From Acidobacteriota bacterium (lineage in GTDB: Bacteria > Acidobacteriota > Blastocatellia > HR10), in NCBI GenBank assembly GCA_030550025.1, contig JAUQQC010000007.1:1-52500 (forward strand): a DNA stretch of 52,500 bases, given 5' to 3'. The notes under the pieces are model-generated. The model was not told the origin of the DNA. It ran no database searches and saw only the letters and a program-made list of their open reading frames with translations. The first letter of the stretch is position 1, and each line of letters begins with the position of its first letter. Made by a program: the position numbers and the translations under genes. Shown here one piece after another: positions 9,157 through 18,423 of this stretch.

Positions 9157-9348
9157 ATGCCTATGGAGGAGAAACGCGAGCAGGAAACGATGTCAACTCA
9201 AGAGGAGGAGATCACCTATCACGCCGTCGAGAAAGACGGCGAGATCACGGCGATCTGGGTCATGAAAGGGAGAAAGCATCTGCGTACGATTGACCCGAAA
9301 AGCGAGGAAGGACGCCGAATCCTTCAAGCCTACCAACCAAGCCCGTGA
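9157..9348 (+). CDS. Small charged hypothetical protein
   Basis: A 63-residue protein not recognised. ATG 9157 follows a strong ribosome-binding site (AAAGGGGAGGGA), which favours it over the frame opening at 9103. The N-terminal third is rich in Glu and Gln. The rest (YHAVEKDGEITAIWVMKGRK) looks like a small beta-rich fold, with no cysteine motif or membrane segment. It is the last gene before the dnaA upstream region and may be the tail of the parAB-bactofilin operon. Confidence 0.6.
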   Translation: MPMEEKREQETMSTQEEEITYHAVEKDGEITAIWVMKGRKHLRTIDPKSEEGRRILQAYQPSP

Positions 9349-9457
9349 TCCCCACCCTTGGGCGGAAAACGGCTACTCCCGCGCGATCTACATAGACTCT
9401 GGCCGAGTGCCGCCATCGCGACGGGCCACCCTTTGAGGTCGGAAAAAATTTTTGGGC

Positions 9458-9612
9458 GGCCTGTGGATTTTTCTTGCCAAACGGGCAATTTTGTGCTAAT
9501 CTCTGGCGGGTTTTCAACAAGATAAGTTATTGAGAATAAAGGCACTTATACGTTTAAAGTCGAATTTGAGGCTGAGATTTCTGTGGCTGTGGAAAACTTG
9601 TGGAAAAATCGG
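9458..9612. other. oriC: oriC left part: dnaA upstream region with DnaA boxes and AT-rich segment
   Basis: The stretch between the small protein (ends 9348) and dnaA (starts 9717) has no gene. It contains TGTGGATTT (9462-9470), TGTGGAAAA (9588-9596) and TGTGGAAAA (9599-9607). These are complements of DnaA boxes. Between them lies an AT-rich run around 9519-9560 (GATAAGTTATTGAGAATAAA) suited to unwinding. A weak dnaA promoter is possible (TTGCCA at 9474, TGCTAATCT at 9494-9502). Confidence 0.65.
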
Positions 9613-9716
9613 ATTACTCGCGCTTCTTCAATAGGGTCGAGGCGATCGGCTCGGTCCCAAGATTTCCCTCTTGCCAAGCAAAGCTGGAGCGAAAACTTCG
9701 AAAAGGAGTAGGGCCT

Positions 9717-11108
9717 ATGTCGCACCGGATCTGGGATGCGCTGCTTTCGGCCATAGAAAAGAGAGTCAATCATCATAGCTTCAGCACCTGGTTCTCGCCT
9801 TTGGTCTTCCGCGAAGTGAGGAATGACACAATAACCGTCGAAGCGCCCAACGCGATGTTTCGGGACTGGATCACGGACAATTACATGGACGTGATCGAGG
9901 AAGCGCTCGCCGAGCTTCAACTGAAGAATCATACGATCAGATTTTTGGTCAAGGGGGAGGGAGAAGTCCCTGAGTTGGCCCCCAAAGATGACGTCTCGGA
10001 GAATCACGTCCGGCTCTCGCTTTTTGAAGGAGAGGAGGACGATCTGGTCGTCCCTCCGGCGACGCGGTTCGTGGATCTAGAACCGGTCGAGCTACCGTTG
10101 AATCCTCGATATACGTTCGACACATTCGTCGTCGGCTCCTCGAATCAATTTGCGCATGCGGCAGCTTTAGCTGTAGCCGAAGCGCCCTCGAAGGCTTATA
10201 ATCCCCTTTATATCTATGGTGGTGTGGGGTTGGGGAAAACGCATCTTATGCATGCCATTGGCCATGCCATTCGGGCCAAGAACAAACACCTGCGCCTCAC
10301 CTACGTCTCCTCGGAGCGCTTCATGAACGAGCTGATCAACGCTATTCGCTACGATAAGACCCTGGCTTTTCGCGAGCGGTATCGAAACATAGACGTGCTG
10401 CTCATTGACGACATTCAGTTTCTCGCCGGAAAGGAACGCACGCAGGAGGAGTTCTTCCACACATTCAATGCGCTCTACGACGCGCAGAAACAAATCGTCA
10501 TCACCAGCGATTGTCCGCCCCGCGAGATCCCCACGCTTGAAGAACGACTCCATTCCAGATTCGAGTGGGGCTTGATCGCCGATATTCAACCTCCGGATTT
10601 GGAGACCAAGGTTGCCATTTTGAAGCGGAAGGCCGAGCAGGAGAAGATCGCTCTCCCGGATAACGTGGCGCTCTTCATCGCGAGCAAAATCAAGTCAAAC
10701 ATCCGCGAGCTGGAAGGCGCCTTGATCCGCTTGATCGCCTATTCCTCGTTGACCGGGCGTCCTATCACCCTCGGGCTCGCTCAGGAAACGCTTCGCGGGC
10801 TCGTGGACGAGGAGGAAGAGAAGACGATCACGATCGAATTGATTCAGAAGACGGTGGCCGACTACTTCGGTCTGAGGGTTTCCGATTTGAAGTCGAAGAA
10901 CAACTCGCGCTCGATCGCTGAGCCTCGACAGATCGCCATGTACCTGTGCAAGCGCCTGACCAAAGCGAGTCTTCCGGAGATCGGGCGGGAATTCGGCGGG
11001 AAGCATCATACGACTGTGTTGCACAGCATCAACAAGATCAGCGAGCTGTATGAGCAGCGAGAAGATTTCCACAGGATTATCAACAACCTAATTGATAGAT
11101 TAAAATAG
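9717..11108 (+). CDS. dnaA: Chromosomal replication initiator DnaA
   Basis: A 463-residue initiator. Domain I (about 1-85) starts with [24 protein letters not shown]+ domain III carries Walker [17 protein letters not shown] and Walker [14 protein letters not shown]. Domain IV ends with the DnaA signature and DNA-binding helix ([18 protein letters not shown]). ATG 9717 is preferred because AAAAGGAG lies a few bases upstream and domain I begins there; the longer frame from 9600 runs over DnaA boxes. Boxes on both sides suggest autoregulation. Confidence 0.95.
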   Translation: MSHRIWDALLSAIEKRVNHHSFSTWFSPLVFREVRNDTITVEAPNAMFRDWITDNYMDVIEEALAELQLKNHTIRFLVKGEGEVPELAPKDDVSENHVRLSLFEGEEDDLVVPPATRFVDLEPVELPLNPRYTFDTFVVGSSNQFAHAAALAVAEAPSKAYNPLYIYGGVGLGKTHLMHAIGHAIRAKNKHLRLTYVSSERFMNELINAIRYDKTLAFRERYRNIDVLLIDDIQFLAGKERTQEEFFHTFNALYDAQKQIVITSDCPPREIPTLEERLHSRFEWGLIADIQPPDLETKVAILKRKAEQEKIALPDNVALFIASKIKSNIRELEGALIRLIAYSSLTGRPITLGLAQETLRGLVDEEEEKTITIELIQKTVADYFGLRVSDLKSKNNSRSIAEPRQIAMYLCKRLTKASLPEIGREFGGKHHTTVLHSINKISELYEQREDFHRIINNLIDRLK

Positions 11109-11351
11109 ACTTGCTATGGTTTTCCACAGACCCCACCTGTGGATGGCTTGTGGAAATTTGTGGAAACCCTTTGGAGGGGGCATTCTTCCACTGGCTTCCA
11201 CAGTTCTTCCACAGCGTTTTCCACAAGCCAGAAATCAAATAAGTGCATTTATTTCATTTGCTTGCTGGAAGTCATCCACATTTCCACAGTGCCTACTACG
11301 ACTACTGGATCTATCTCTTTTTTTTAAGAATCTTTTTAGGGAGAAGTAGCT
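11109..11351. other. oriC: oriC right part: dnaA-dnaN intergenic DnaA-box cluster
   Basis: About nine DnaA-box-like 9-mers lie in roughly 170 bases. On the plus strand they are TTTTCCACA at 11120 and 11217, GCTTCCACA at 11194, TCTTCCACA at 11205, TCATCCACA at 11272 and ATTTCCACA at 11280. On the minus strand they are TGTGGATGG at 11138, TGTGGAAAT at 11149 and TGTGGAAAC at 11159. AT-rich tracts lie at 11234-11260 and 11306-11338. This density, the position between dnaA and dnaN and the boxes left of dnaA make a bipartite origin likely. Confidence 0.8.
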
Positions 11352-12446
11352 ATGCACATCCAGCTTGCCAAATCGGAGTTTCAGAAAGAGCTTGGGCTAG
11401 TGCAGGCAGTAGTTGAGCGCAAGCATACGATTCCCATTTTGTCCTACCTTCGGCTCGAGGCGCGGGAGGGGAGGCTTTGGGTAGCTGGGACGGATATAGA
11501 TGTGGGGATGCAGTCGGTGTGCGAAGCGGAGGTTCGGGAGCCTGGGGTGGTGTGTCTTCCGGCTCGAAAGCTTTTCGATCTTGTGCGAGCATTGCCTGAG
11601 GGGACGATGGAGCTTGTGGCCGATGGGGAGCGGGTGATGATCCGGAGTGGGCGATCTCGGTTTCGGCTCGCCGGACTCCCGGTTGAGAATTTCCCCGAGA
11701 TTCCGGCTTTTCCGGAAGGCGGTGCCGCCCGGGCGGCCCGGCAGTGGGCGCTGGGCCTTCGACGGGTGATCTTCGCCACAAGTGAGGAAGAGACGCGATA
11801 CGTGATGTCTGGAGTGCAGCTGGAGTGGTGGGGTGGTGGGATTCGGTTGGTTGCGACCGATGGGCATCGGTTGGCGCTTTGGGAGACGGCCGAGCCGGCA
11901 TCTGGTCGTCAGACGCTTCTCGTCCCCAAGAAGACGATGCAGCTTCTGGTTCGGCTGATCGAGGACGAGGAAGGGGAGGTGGAGTTTGCGGCGGATCGGA
12001 ATCACGTATACTTCCGCACGGTTGGGCGGGAGCTTGTATCCAGGCTCTTGACTGGACAGTTTCCGAACTATGAGTTGGTGATTCCGAAGGAGGTGAAGGC
12101 GCGGGCTGTGGTTTCGGCGGAAGGTTTTCATGAGGCGTGTCGTCGGGTGGCGATCTTGGCGGATGAACGGGCTCCGGCCGTGCGGCTCAGTTTCTCACCG
12201 GGTGCTCTGGTCCTCACAGCGCGGCCGACGTCCGGGGACGAGGAGGCTGTGGAGGAGATGGAGTGTTCCTACGAAGGGGAGCCGATGGAAGTGGCCTTTA
12301 ATGCCGGATATCTTTTGGATTTCTTCCGGGTGGTCGAGGGGGATGTGGAGATCGGACTTGTGGACTCACAAAGTCCGGCTCGATTGCGCGCGCTCGAGGA
12401 TAACGGGCGGTATGTGTACGTTGTAATGCCGATGAGGCTGGGGTGA
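11352..12446 (+). CDS. dnaN: DNA polymerase III beta sliding clamp
   Basis: A 364-residue clamp subunit with the usual three-domain length. The N-terminus (MHIQLAKSEFQKELGLVQAV, then KHTIPILSYL) and the C-terminal end VYVVMPMRL are typical of the family. GTDIDVG and YVMSGVQLEW, then LVATDGHRLAL, mark the conserved strands. It forms the ring that tethers polymerase III. The start is ATG 11352 with GGGAGAAG upstream. Coding sequence is strongly G-rich, in contrast to parA and parB, as expected for a leading-strand gene to the right of the origin. Confidence 0.95.
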   Translation: MHIQLAKSEFQKELGLVQAVVERKHTIPILSYLRLEAREGRLWVAGTDIDVGMQSVCEAEVREPGVVCLPARKLFDLVRALPEGTMELVADGERVMIRSGRSRFRLAGLPVENFPEIPAFPEGGAARAARQWALGLRRVIFATSEEETRYVMSGVQLEWWGGGIRLVATDGHRLALWETAEPASGRQTLLVPKKTMQLLVRLIEDEEGEVEFAADRNHVYFRTVGRELVSRLLTGQFPNYELVIPKEVKARAVVSAEGFHEACRRVAILADERAPAVRLSFSPGALVLTARPTSGDEEAVEEMECSYEGEPMEVAFNAGYLLDFFRVVEGDVEIGLVDSQSPARLRALEDNGRYVYVVMPMRLG

Positions 12447-12489
12447 GTCGAGCATTATGCCCTCGAACGTGACTGTTGGAAGCCACGCG

Positions 12490-12503
12490 GAGGAACGTTC
12501 CTC
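12490..12503. promoter_or_regulatory. Perfect 14-base palindrome between dnaN and ABC genes
   Basis: GAGGAACGTTCCTC is a perfect inverted repeat 64 bases upstream of the ABC ATPase start. It could be an operator or a chance palindrome; no matching regulator is known. Confidence 0.3.
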
Positions 12504-12566
12504 GGCTCTTCAAGCGAATGTGGATAGAATGGCAAGGCACGAGTACTTCGCAGGGGGCATGGGGAG

Positions 12567-13352
12567 ATGAGCGAACCAATGATCGAGGTCGTCAATCTGA
12601 CGAAGCAATATGATGGCGTGCTAGCTGTGGATCACATTTCCTTCACTATCGCTCAGGGGGAGATCGTCGGGTACCTCGGCCCGAACGGAGCGGGAAAGAG
12701 CACGACGGTGAAGATGCTCACGGGCATCTTGCGTCCGACTGAAGGCTCCATCGCCATTGATGGCCTCGATCTTTTGAAGGATCCGATCGAAGTGAAGCGA
12801 CGCATCGGGTATGTCCCGGAGACGGGCGGATTGTACGAGAGCCTGACGGCTTATGAATATCTGCACCTTGTCGGGCGCCTCTATCATCTTCCCGAGGAGG
12901 TCCTGGACCATCGAGTTGAAGAGTTCTTGAAGCTGTTCGGGCTGCAATCCTTCATGCACGAACGGCTCTCCAGCTATTCCAAGGGGATGAAGCAAAAGGT
13001 GCTGATCTCGGCCGCGCTCCTTCACAATCCGAAGGTCCTCTTCCTCGATGAGCCGCTCACGGGGCTGGATGCGCACAGCGCTTTGCTCTTGAAGGAGTTG
13101 CTTCGGCGTCTGGCCGCTGAGGGGAAGACGATCTTCTATTGTTCGCACATTTTGGATGTCGTCGAGCGGACGTGCACGCGGGTGATCATCATCCACAAGG
13201 GGCGAATCGTCGCCGATGGCACCGTCGAGCAGCTCAAGGAGCTGACGCGTCAGGGGACGCTCGAAGATGTCTTCAAGCAGTTGACCTACAGTTCGGACAT
13301 TGAAGAGCTGGCACAAGCGTTCGCGCGAAGCATTCTGGGGATGGAGGGATGA
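12567..13352 (+). CDS. ABC transporter ATP-binding protein (ABC-2 exporter type)
   Basis: A 261-residue ATPase. Walker A GPNGAGKST is near residue 37, the signature is SSYSKGMKQKV (a CcmA/NatA-type variant of LSGGQ), Walker B is VLFLDEPLTGLD, and the H-loop lies in FYCSHIL. It powers export through the membrane protein encoded next, whose start overlaps this stop (ATGA at 13349-13352). Substrate is not evident; the DrrA/NatA-like sequence is compatible with drugs, lipids, ions or polysaccharides. Confidence 0.88.
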   Translation: MSEPMIEVVNLTKQYDGVLAVDHISFTIAQGEIVGYLGPNGAGKSTTVKMLTGILRPTEGSIAIDGLDLLKDPIEVKRRIGYVPETGGLYESLTAYEYLHLVGRLYHLPEEVLDHRVEEFLKLFGLQSFMHERLSSYSKGMKQKVLISAALLHNPKVLFLDEPLTGLDAHSALLLKELLRRLAAEGKTIFYCSHILDVVERTCTRVIIIHKGRIVADGTVEQLKELTRQGTLEDVFKQLTYSSDIEELAQAFARSILGMEG

Positions 13353-15040
13353 GGCACCGGCTTCTCGCCCTGTTGGAACATGGCGCTCGCCGCTTAGGGA
13401 TTGACCCGCACCAGCATTGGCATCTGCTGCGCGTCTCGCTTCTTTTGGATTTCCGACGCCAGAATGCTCTCTCTTCCGGCCAATCTACGCCTTCGGCTCT
13501 ACTCACGACATGCCTCGTCTATGGGATCTTCAGTCTGCTCCTTGCGCTCTTCACTTTCCGAGTGCTCGATCTCTTCCATTATTCGCTCATCTTCCTCTCC
13601 TACTCGATGCTGATGATCGCCTTCATCGTCCTCTCCGAGTTCGGGGCGACGATCGTCAGCCCGGACGATTACGAGATCCTGGGGCATCGTCCGATCACTT
13701 CTCGAACGTATTTCGCGGTGAAGTTGAGCAATCTCCTGTTTTACATCCTGATGATCGGCTCGGCGCTCAACGTCTTCCCGGCGTTCCTCGGAGCATTCTC
13801 GGAATCCGCTGAGCGACTTTTCCCCCTCATCTATTTTCCGGTGGCGCTTTTGGCTTGTCTCTTCTCGGCAATGCTCGTCGTGCTCCTGTATGGCGCGTTG
13901 TTGCGCGTCATCAACTACGAGAAGTTCAAGGACGCTCTGGTCTACGTTCAGATCGCCTTCTCGTTCCTCGTCCTCTTCGGCTATCAAGTGATCTTGCGGG
14001 CGATGCCGTATTGGGAGCAAGAGGCGACTGCCGGAAGTCGTCGCGCGATCCTCATCATGCCGCCGGGGTGGTTCGCGGGATTAGTTCAAGTGGGGCTTGG
14101 ACACTGGGAGCGCGACTTTGTGCTGTGGGCGGGGTGGAGCATGCTCATGACGGGGTTTCTCGTCGGAGCTGGCCTGCGCAGTTTCTCCTTGGAGTATTCG
14201 TTCCATCTGGCGCGATTGCGAGCGGCGACGGCCGAGCGACGGCGCGCGCGTTCCCCTTTCCGCCGGCGGATGGCGCGCGCGCTCGAGCGGCTCTTGGCGA
14301 GAAGTCCCGAGGAACGCGCCGCCTTCTACTTCGTCCGACGGATGCTCCGAAGAGATCGCACGCTGAAGCTCCGTCTTTATCCGGCGCTTGGCTTTCCCAT
14401 CGCCTTCATCGTGCTCGGCATCCTGGAGAAGGGGCTGACCGATCCCTTCCTCCCGAGCAAGCGCTTTCCCTCGGTAGCGTTCTTCATGGTGCTCGTTGGC
14501 CCGCTTCTGGTTCTGAATTTCCATGCGCTTTTGCCCTATTCGTCGGAGCATGCGGCGGCGTGGCTCTTTCGCGTGACGCCCGTGCGAGACCTCGTCCGCT
14601 TTTTCGCAGGCGTGAAGAAGGCGTTTCTCGTCGCTCTCATTCTACCGCTTTTCCTTCTCATCGGTGCCGCTCTTTCTTGGTTCTGGACGCCGTGGCATGC
14701 CTTCCTGCATGCGGCGTTGGGATTTGCGCTCAGCTACATCTTCCTTGGCATCGCGTTTCTGTTTTATCGAGGCGGCTTTCCCTTCTCGCAGGAACCGATG
14801 AAGATGACCCAAACGCGACAGATGACGCTCACCTTTCTGTGCCTACCGCTTTTCGGCGCCTTCTTCTTCCTCTTCTACATGCTCTACAAGTATGCGGAGG
14901 GGCCATTCCTCGCCTTGGGACTCTTTCTCCTGCTCGGATGGATCCTGAATCGTGCTGCGGATCAGAGAGCGGCCCGCGCGACAAGGGCACAACAGGAGTT
15001 GGAAGGAGAGGTTCTGGAGTGGTTCGACGATCTGTCGTGA
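13349..15040 (+). CDS. ABC transporter permease, large polytopic membrane protein
   Basis: A 563-residue membrane protein with about 10-12 hydrophobic segments, for example residues 51-70, 77-98, 130-150, 160-185 and several between 345 and 535. The cytoplasmic motif DDYEILGHRPITSRTYFAVKL recurs in ABC-2-like permeases paired with NatA-type ATPases. A basic stretch at about 285-330 (ERRRARSPFRRR) separates two membrane halves. Immediate coupling to the ATPase gene identifies it as the permease. It is about twice the length of simple ABC-2 permeases, so it may provide both transmembrane halves. Confidence 0.75.
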   Translation: MRHRLLALLEHGARRLGIDPHQHWHLLRVSLLLDFRRQNALSSGQSTPSALLTTCLVYGIFSLLLALFTFRVLDLFHYSLIFLSYSMLMIAFIVLSEFGATIVSPDDYEILGHRPITSRTYFAVKLSNLLFYILMIGSALNVFPAFLGAFSESAERLFPLIYFPVALLACLFSAMLVVLLYGALLRVINYEKFKDALVYVQIAFSFLVLFGYQVILRAMPYWEQEATAGSRRAILIMPPGWFAGLVQVGLGHWERDFVLWAGWSMLMTGFLVGAGLRSFSLEYSFHLARLRAATAERRRARSPFRRRMARALERLLARSPEERAAFYFVRRMLRRDRTLKLRLYPALGFPIAFIVLGILEKGLTDPFLPSKRFPSVAFFMVLVGPLLVLNFHALLPYSSEHAAAWLFRVTPVRDLVRFFAGVKKAFLVALILPLFLLIGAALSWFWTPWHAFLHAALGFALSYIFLGIAFLFYRGGFPFSQEPMKMTQTRQMTLTFLCLPLFGAFFFLFYMLYKYAEGPFLALGLFLLLGWILNRAADQRAARATRAQQELEGEVLEWFDDLS

Positions 15041-15201
15041 ACGATGGGCCCTCAAGATCGGGCGAAGCGCGTCACTGTAAGGCGCGCATCCCCAGGCATA
15101 ATATTCTCTTGGCGAGGGCGCACAAGGAGGCCGAGCCTTCACGACAACCGTTTGAGCCGCCGACAGCGCTACGAATCCTGAAAGCGCAGTCCCACTGTCA
15201 C

Positions 15202-15231
15202 TTGACTTTCGGGAGCGAAGGAAAATAAGAT
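15202..15231 (+). promoter_or_regulatory. Candidate sigma70 promoter for the S9 peptidase gene
   Basis: TTGACT, an 18-base spacer and TAAGAT lie 55 bases upstream of the peptidase start, in the 245-base gap after the ABC permease. Only the sequence match supports it. Confidence 0.45.
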
Positions 15232-15285
15232 CACCGAACTCAATGGACGACGCAAGCGCAATTTGAGAAATTGGGGGGGTGAGCC

Positions 15286-17754
15286 ATGAGGAACCGATAT
15301 GCCTTTGTGCGAGCTATTCGGATCGTTCTTTCGTTGCTGGTGGGGGTAAGCGTCTGGCTCGTCGGTTTTGCGAGCGGACAGACGTCGGAGACGTATAAGA
15401 AGCCACCGCCGGAGATCCTGGAAGTCCTTCATGCGCCTGTCACGCCGCAAGTCTCCGTCAGTCCGACGCGCGATTTCCTGATGCTGATCGAAGGCGTGCG
15501 GTATCCGCCGATTGCGGACCTGGCGCAGCCGATGTTGCGTCTGGCCGGCCTTCGGATTAATCCGAAGACGAACGGGCCGCATCGCGATCCCTATATCGTC
15601 TCGCTCACGATCGTGAAGATCGCCGATGGGACGAGCGTGAAGGTCGCGCTGCCTTCGGGTGCGCGTCCGAGCTTCCCACGGTGGAGTCCGGATGGACGAC
15701 AGTTCGCCTTCCTGAACACGTTGGAGAACGGGATCGAGCTATGGGTGGGCGAGACGGCGACGGGGCGGATTCGGCGGCTCGTCGAGGCGAAGATCAACGC
15801 GGCCTACGGAGAGCCGTTCCAGTGGATGCCTGACGGTCGCACGCTGCTTGTTCAGCTCGTCCCAGAGGGGCGTGGGCGGCCGCCGGAGCCACCTGTTGTT
15901 CCTACCGGGCCGAACGTGCAAGAAGGATCGGGGCGCCCCACGCCGGTCCGTACCTATCAGGACCTGCTGCGGACGCCACATGATGAGGCGCTCTTTGAGT
16001 ACTACGCCAGAGCGCAGCTCGCCCTGGTGGAGAGCGCGGATGGCCGCTTGACGCGTATTGGGACGCCGGACATCTTCCAAACGGTCGAGCCTTCTCCCAA
16101 CGGTCAATATCTTCTGGTCGCGCGCGTACATCGGCCCTACTCATATCTGGTGCCCCACACGGCATTCCCGAAAGAGGTCGAAGTGTGGGATCGCTCGGGC
16201 CGGATGGTCTATAAGCTGGCGAGCCTGCCGCTTCAGGAACACGTGCCAATTGAAGGTGTGCCGACCGGCCCTCGCGAGTACGCTTGGCGGCCGACCGATT
16301 CGGCGACGCTCGTATGGGTCGAGGCTCTCGATGAAGGCGATCCGCGCAAGCGCGTCCCGCATCGCGACCGATTGATGATGCTCAAGGCGCCGTTCACCGA
16401 TTCCCCGATCGAGGTATTGAAGCTCGAACATCGGTTCGCCGGCATCCAGTGGGGGGAGAAGGGGGGATGGGCCTTCGTGCGCGATTACGATCGCAATCGC
16501 CGATGGCGGCGCACGTTCCTGATCACCCCCGATGATCCAGCGGCAGCGCCGCGTCTGATCTGGAGCCTCAACGTGCAGGATCGGTACAACGATCCCGGAA
16601 CGCCCGTCCTTCGTATGCTCCCCAACGGCCAACGCGTGATCCAGCAGGATGGGGACTGGATCTTCCTGATCGGTGCCGGGGCTTCACCCGAAGGCGAACG
16701 GCCCTTCCTGGATCGGTTCCACTTGAAGACGTTGGCGACCGAACGCCTCTTCCGATGCGATGAGCGGAGCTATGAGACGGTCATCGCCCTGCTTCGAGAT
16801 GATGGCACCGAGGTGCTCACGCGTCGAGAAACGCCCACCGATCCACCGAATTACTACGTCCGCACGTTGAATGCCGGACGAGCGCTCGCGCTTCGTGCGC
16901 TCACGCACTTCCCGGATCCGACGCCACAGCTTCGAAAGATCAAGCGGCAGCTGGTCACCTATCAGCGCGAGGACGGCGTGCAGCTTTCGTTCACGCTCTA
17001 TCTGCCGCCCGATTACAAAGAGGGGACGCGCCTGCCGACGGTCGTGTGGGCGTACCCCATCGAGTTCACCGATCCAGCGGTCGCCAGCCAAGTCACCGGT
17101 TCGCCTCATCGGTTCTTGACGCTTCAGGGGCCATCGCATCTGTTCTTCGTCTTGGCCGGATACGCCGTGCTGGATAACGTAGCCATGCCGGTGGTCGGCG
17201 ATCCAGAGACGGTGAACAACACCTTTCTGGATCAGATCGTCATGAACGCGCGCGCGGCCATTCGCAAGGCCGTCGAAATGGGCGTGACCGATCCCGATCG
17301 CGTAGGCGTCGCTGGTCACAGCTACGGGGCCTTCATGACGGCGAACCTGCTGGCACATTCGGACCTGTTCCGCGCGGGCATCGCCCGCAGTGGAGCGTAC
17401 AATCGCACGCTGACGCCCTTCGGCTTCCAGAACGAACGGCGCACGCTGTGGGAAGCGCCCGATCTCTACATCAAGGTCTCGCCGCTCATGTCCGCGCATA
17501 AGATCAACGAGCCGTTGCTGCTGATTCACGGTGAGGCGGACAACAATCCAGGGACCTTCCCGATTCAATCCGAGCGCATGTATCATGCCGTTCGCGGCAA
17601 TGGGGGGACAGTTCGCTTGGTCATGCTCCCGCACGAGTCGCATGGCTATGTGGCTCGCGAATCGGTCGAGCACGTCCTCTTCGAGATGCTGACCTGGTTT
17701 GAGAAGTATGTCAAAAACGCGCCACCGCGCGAGCGCGTGAATGCCGATCAGTAA
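15286..17754 (+). CDS. Exported prolyl-oligopeptidase-family (S9) peptidase
   Basis: An 822-residue protein. A signal peptide covers residues 1-30 (AIRIVLSLLVGVSVWLVGFA, then SGQT). Residues about 60-530 form a beta-propeller-like region with WSPDGRQFAF and similar blades. Residues about 560-815 form the alpha/beta-hydrolase domain. The catalytic triad is visible as Ser679 in GHSYGAF, Asp752 in GEADNNPG and His786 in PHESHGYV. The long propeller and C-terminal hydrolase match the glutamyl endopeptidase/acylaminoacyl-peptidase branch of S9. It likely degrades peptides in the periplasm. No partner gene follows. Confidence 0.85.
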   Translation: MRNRYAFVRAIRIVLSLLVGVSVWLVGFASGQTSETYKKPPPEILEVLHAPVTPQVSVSPTRDFLMLIEGVRYPPIADLAQPMLRLAGLRINPKTNGPHRDPYIVSLTIVKIADGTSVKVALPSGARPSFPRWSPDGRQFAFLNTLENGIELWVGETATGRIRRLVEAKINAAYGEPFQWMPDGRTLLVQLVPEGRGRPPEPPVVPTGPNVQEGSGRPTPVRTYQDLLRTPHDEALFEYYARAQLALVESADGRLTRIGTPDIFQTVEPSPNGQYLLVARVHRPYSYLVPHTAFPKEVEVWDRSGRMVYKLASLPLQEHVPIEGVPTGPREYAWRPTDSATLVWVEALDEGDPRKRVPHRDRLMMLKAPFTDSPIEVLKLEHRFAGIQWGEKGGWAFVRDYDRNRRWRRTFLITPDDPAAAPRLIWSLNVQDRYNDPGTPVLRMLPNGQRVIQQDGDWIFLIGAGASPEGERPFLDRFHLKTLATERLFRCDERSYETVIALLRDDGTEVLTRRETPTDPPNYYVRTLNAGRALALRALTHFPDPTPQLRKIKRQLVTYQREDGVQLSFTLYLPPDYKEGTRLPTVVWAYPIEFTDPAVASQVTGSPHRFLTLQGPSHLFFVLAGYAVLDNVAMPVVGDPETVNNTFLDQIVMNARAAIRKAVEMGVTDPDRVGVAGHSYGAFMTANLLAHSDLFRAGIARSGAYNRTLTPFGFQNERRTLWEAPDLYIKVSPLMSAHKINEPLLLIHGEADNNPGTFPIQSERMYHAVRGNGGTVRLVMLPHESHGYVARESVEHVLFEMLTWFEKYVKNAPPRERVNADQ

Positions 17755-17991
17755 GTGAGGAAGCCCATTGCGCCTGAGCGAACGCGAAGGCGTCGCTTCC
17801 TCGCTGGATCGAGCGGGAGGTACGTCTCGCCCCGGATGACGTGTGCTCGGCCGAAGAACAAGTGAAGGTTGCCGACCGAATGAAGCCTGCGGTAGCAGGC
17901 GACTGAGCTTAGCCTAGGACGAGCGTAGCGAGCCATAGGACAATGGCCCCGTAATTCCCCCAAGCCCCCGAAGGGGGCGGCCCATCCCATC
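17755..17991. other. Gene-free stretch rich in hairpins
   Basis: Between the S9 peptidase and the TolC remnant no gene is seen. GCCTGC-GGTA-GCAGGC (17885-17900) forms a perfect hairpin, and GCCCCCGAAGGGGGC (about 17965-17979) forms another, which may end transcription of the peptidase gene although no T-run follows. The intervening part (CTAGGACGAGCGTAGCGAGC) looks like repeat-type DNA. It abuts the truncated TolC fragment, so an element insertion may have broken that gene. Confidence 0.45.
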
Positions 17992-18201
17992 GCCGAAGAC
18001 GGGCTGCGGCTGGCCGAGCGCGAACTCGTGCAGGCGCGCCATCGGTACGAAGCCGGCGTGACGACGGGTCTCGAAGTCACCGATGCGCAAACGCGCCTGC
18101 AGCGGGCGCGGGAGAACCTGGTTGCCGCTCTCTACGCCTACAACCTGGCGCGCCTGGAGCTGGCTCTGGCCATGGGCACCCTCCACCCCTTCCGGCGATG
18201 A
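17992..18201 (+). pseudogene. TolC-like outer-membrane efflux protein, C-terminal remnant
   Basis: An in-frame stretch of 69 codons ends at TGA 18199-18201 and has no start. It reads EDGLRLAERELVQARHRY, then EAGVTTGLEVTDAQTRL, and ends YAYNLARLELALAMGTLHP. This is the characteristic C-terminal helical hairpin of TolC/OEP proteins. Upstream in the same frame there are stops within about 100 bases, in hairpin-rich DNA. The N-terminal 80 percent or more is missing, so it is a decayed remnant. Confidence 0.8.
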
Positions 18202-18423
18202 GACCTGTGCTCTGTCGCCGTCTCCACCGCTAGACGTTGCCGCCGCAACAGGGAAGCGGCATTCAACGGTGGCCTCTGCTTGCCGAAGCGGGAAGGATTT
18301 CGCTTCGAGCCTCAAGGAGGAAAATTCGACTTGACGGCACAGGCCCCTTGGCGCATCTTACTATGCCGCAGGAGGTCGAAGCTTCGAGGGGGCTGACCCG
18401 CTCGGAACGGAAAGGAGGTGGAG

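Noticed and set aside
13855-15228. Plus-strand open frame of 457 codons overlapping the ABC permease
   Set aside because: Out-of-frame shadow; the permease frame has membrane helices and is coupled to its ATPase.
18331-18364. Promoter TTGACG to TACTAT before the beta-helix gene
   Set aside because: The spacer is 22 bases, too long for a sigma70 promoter.
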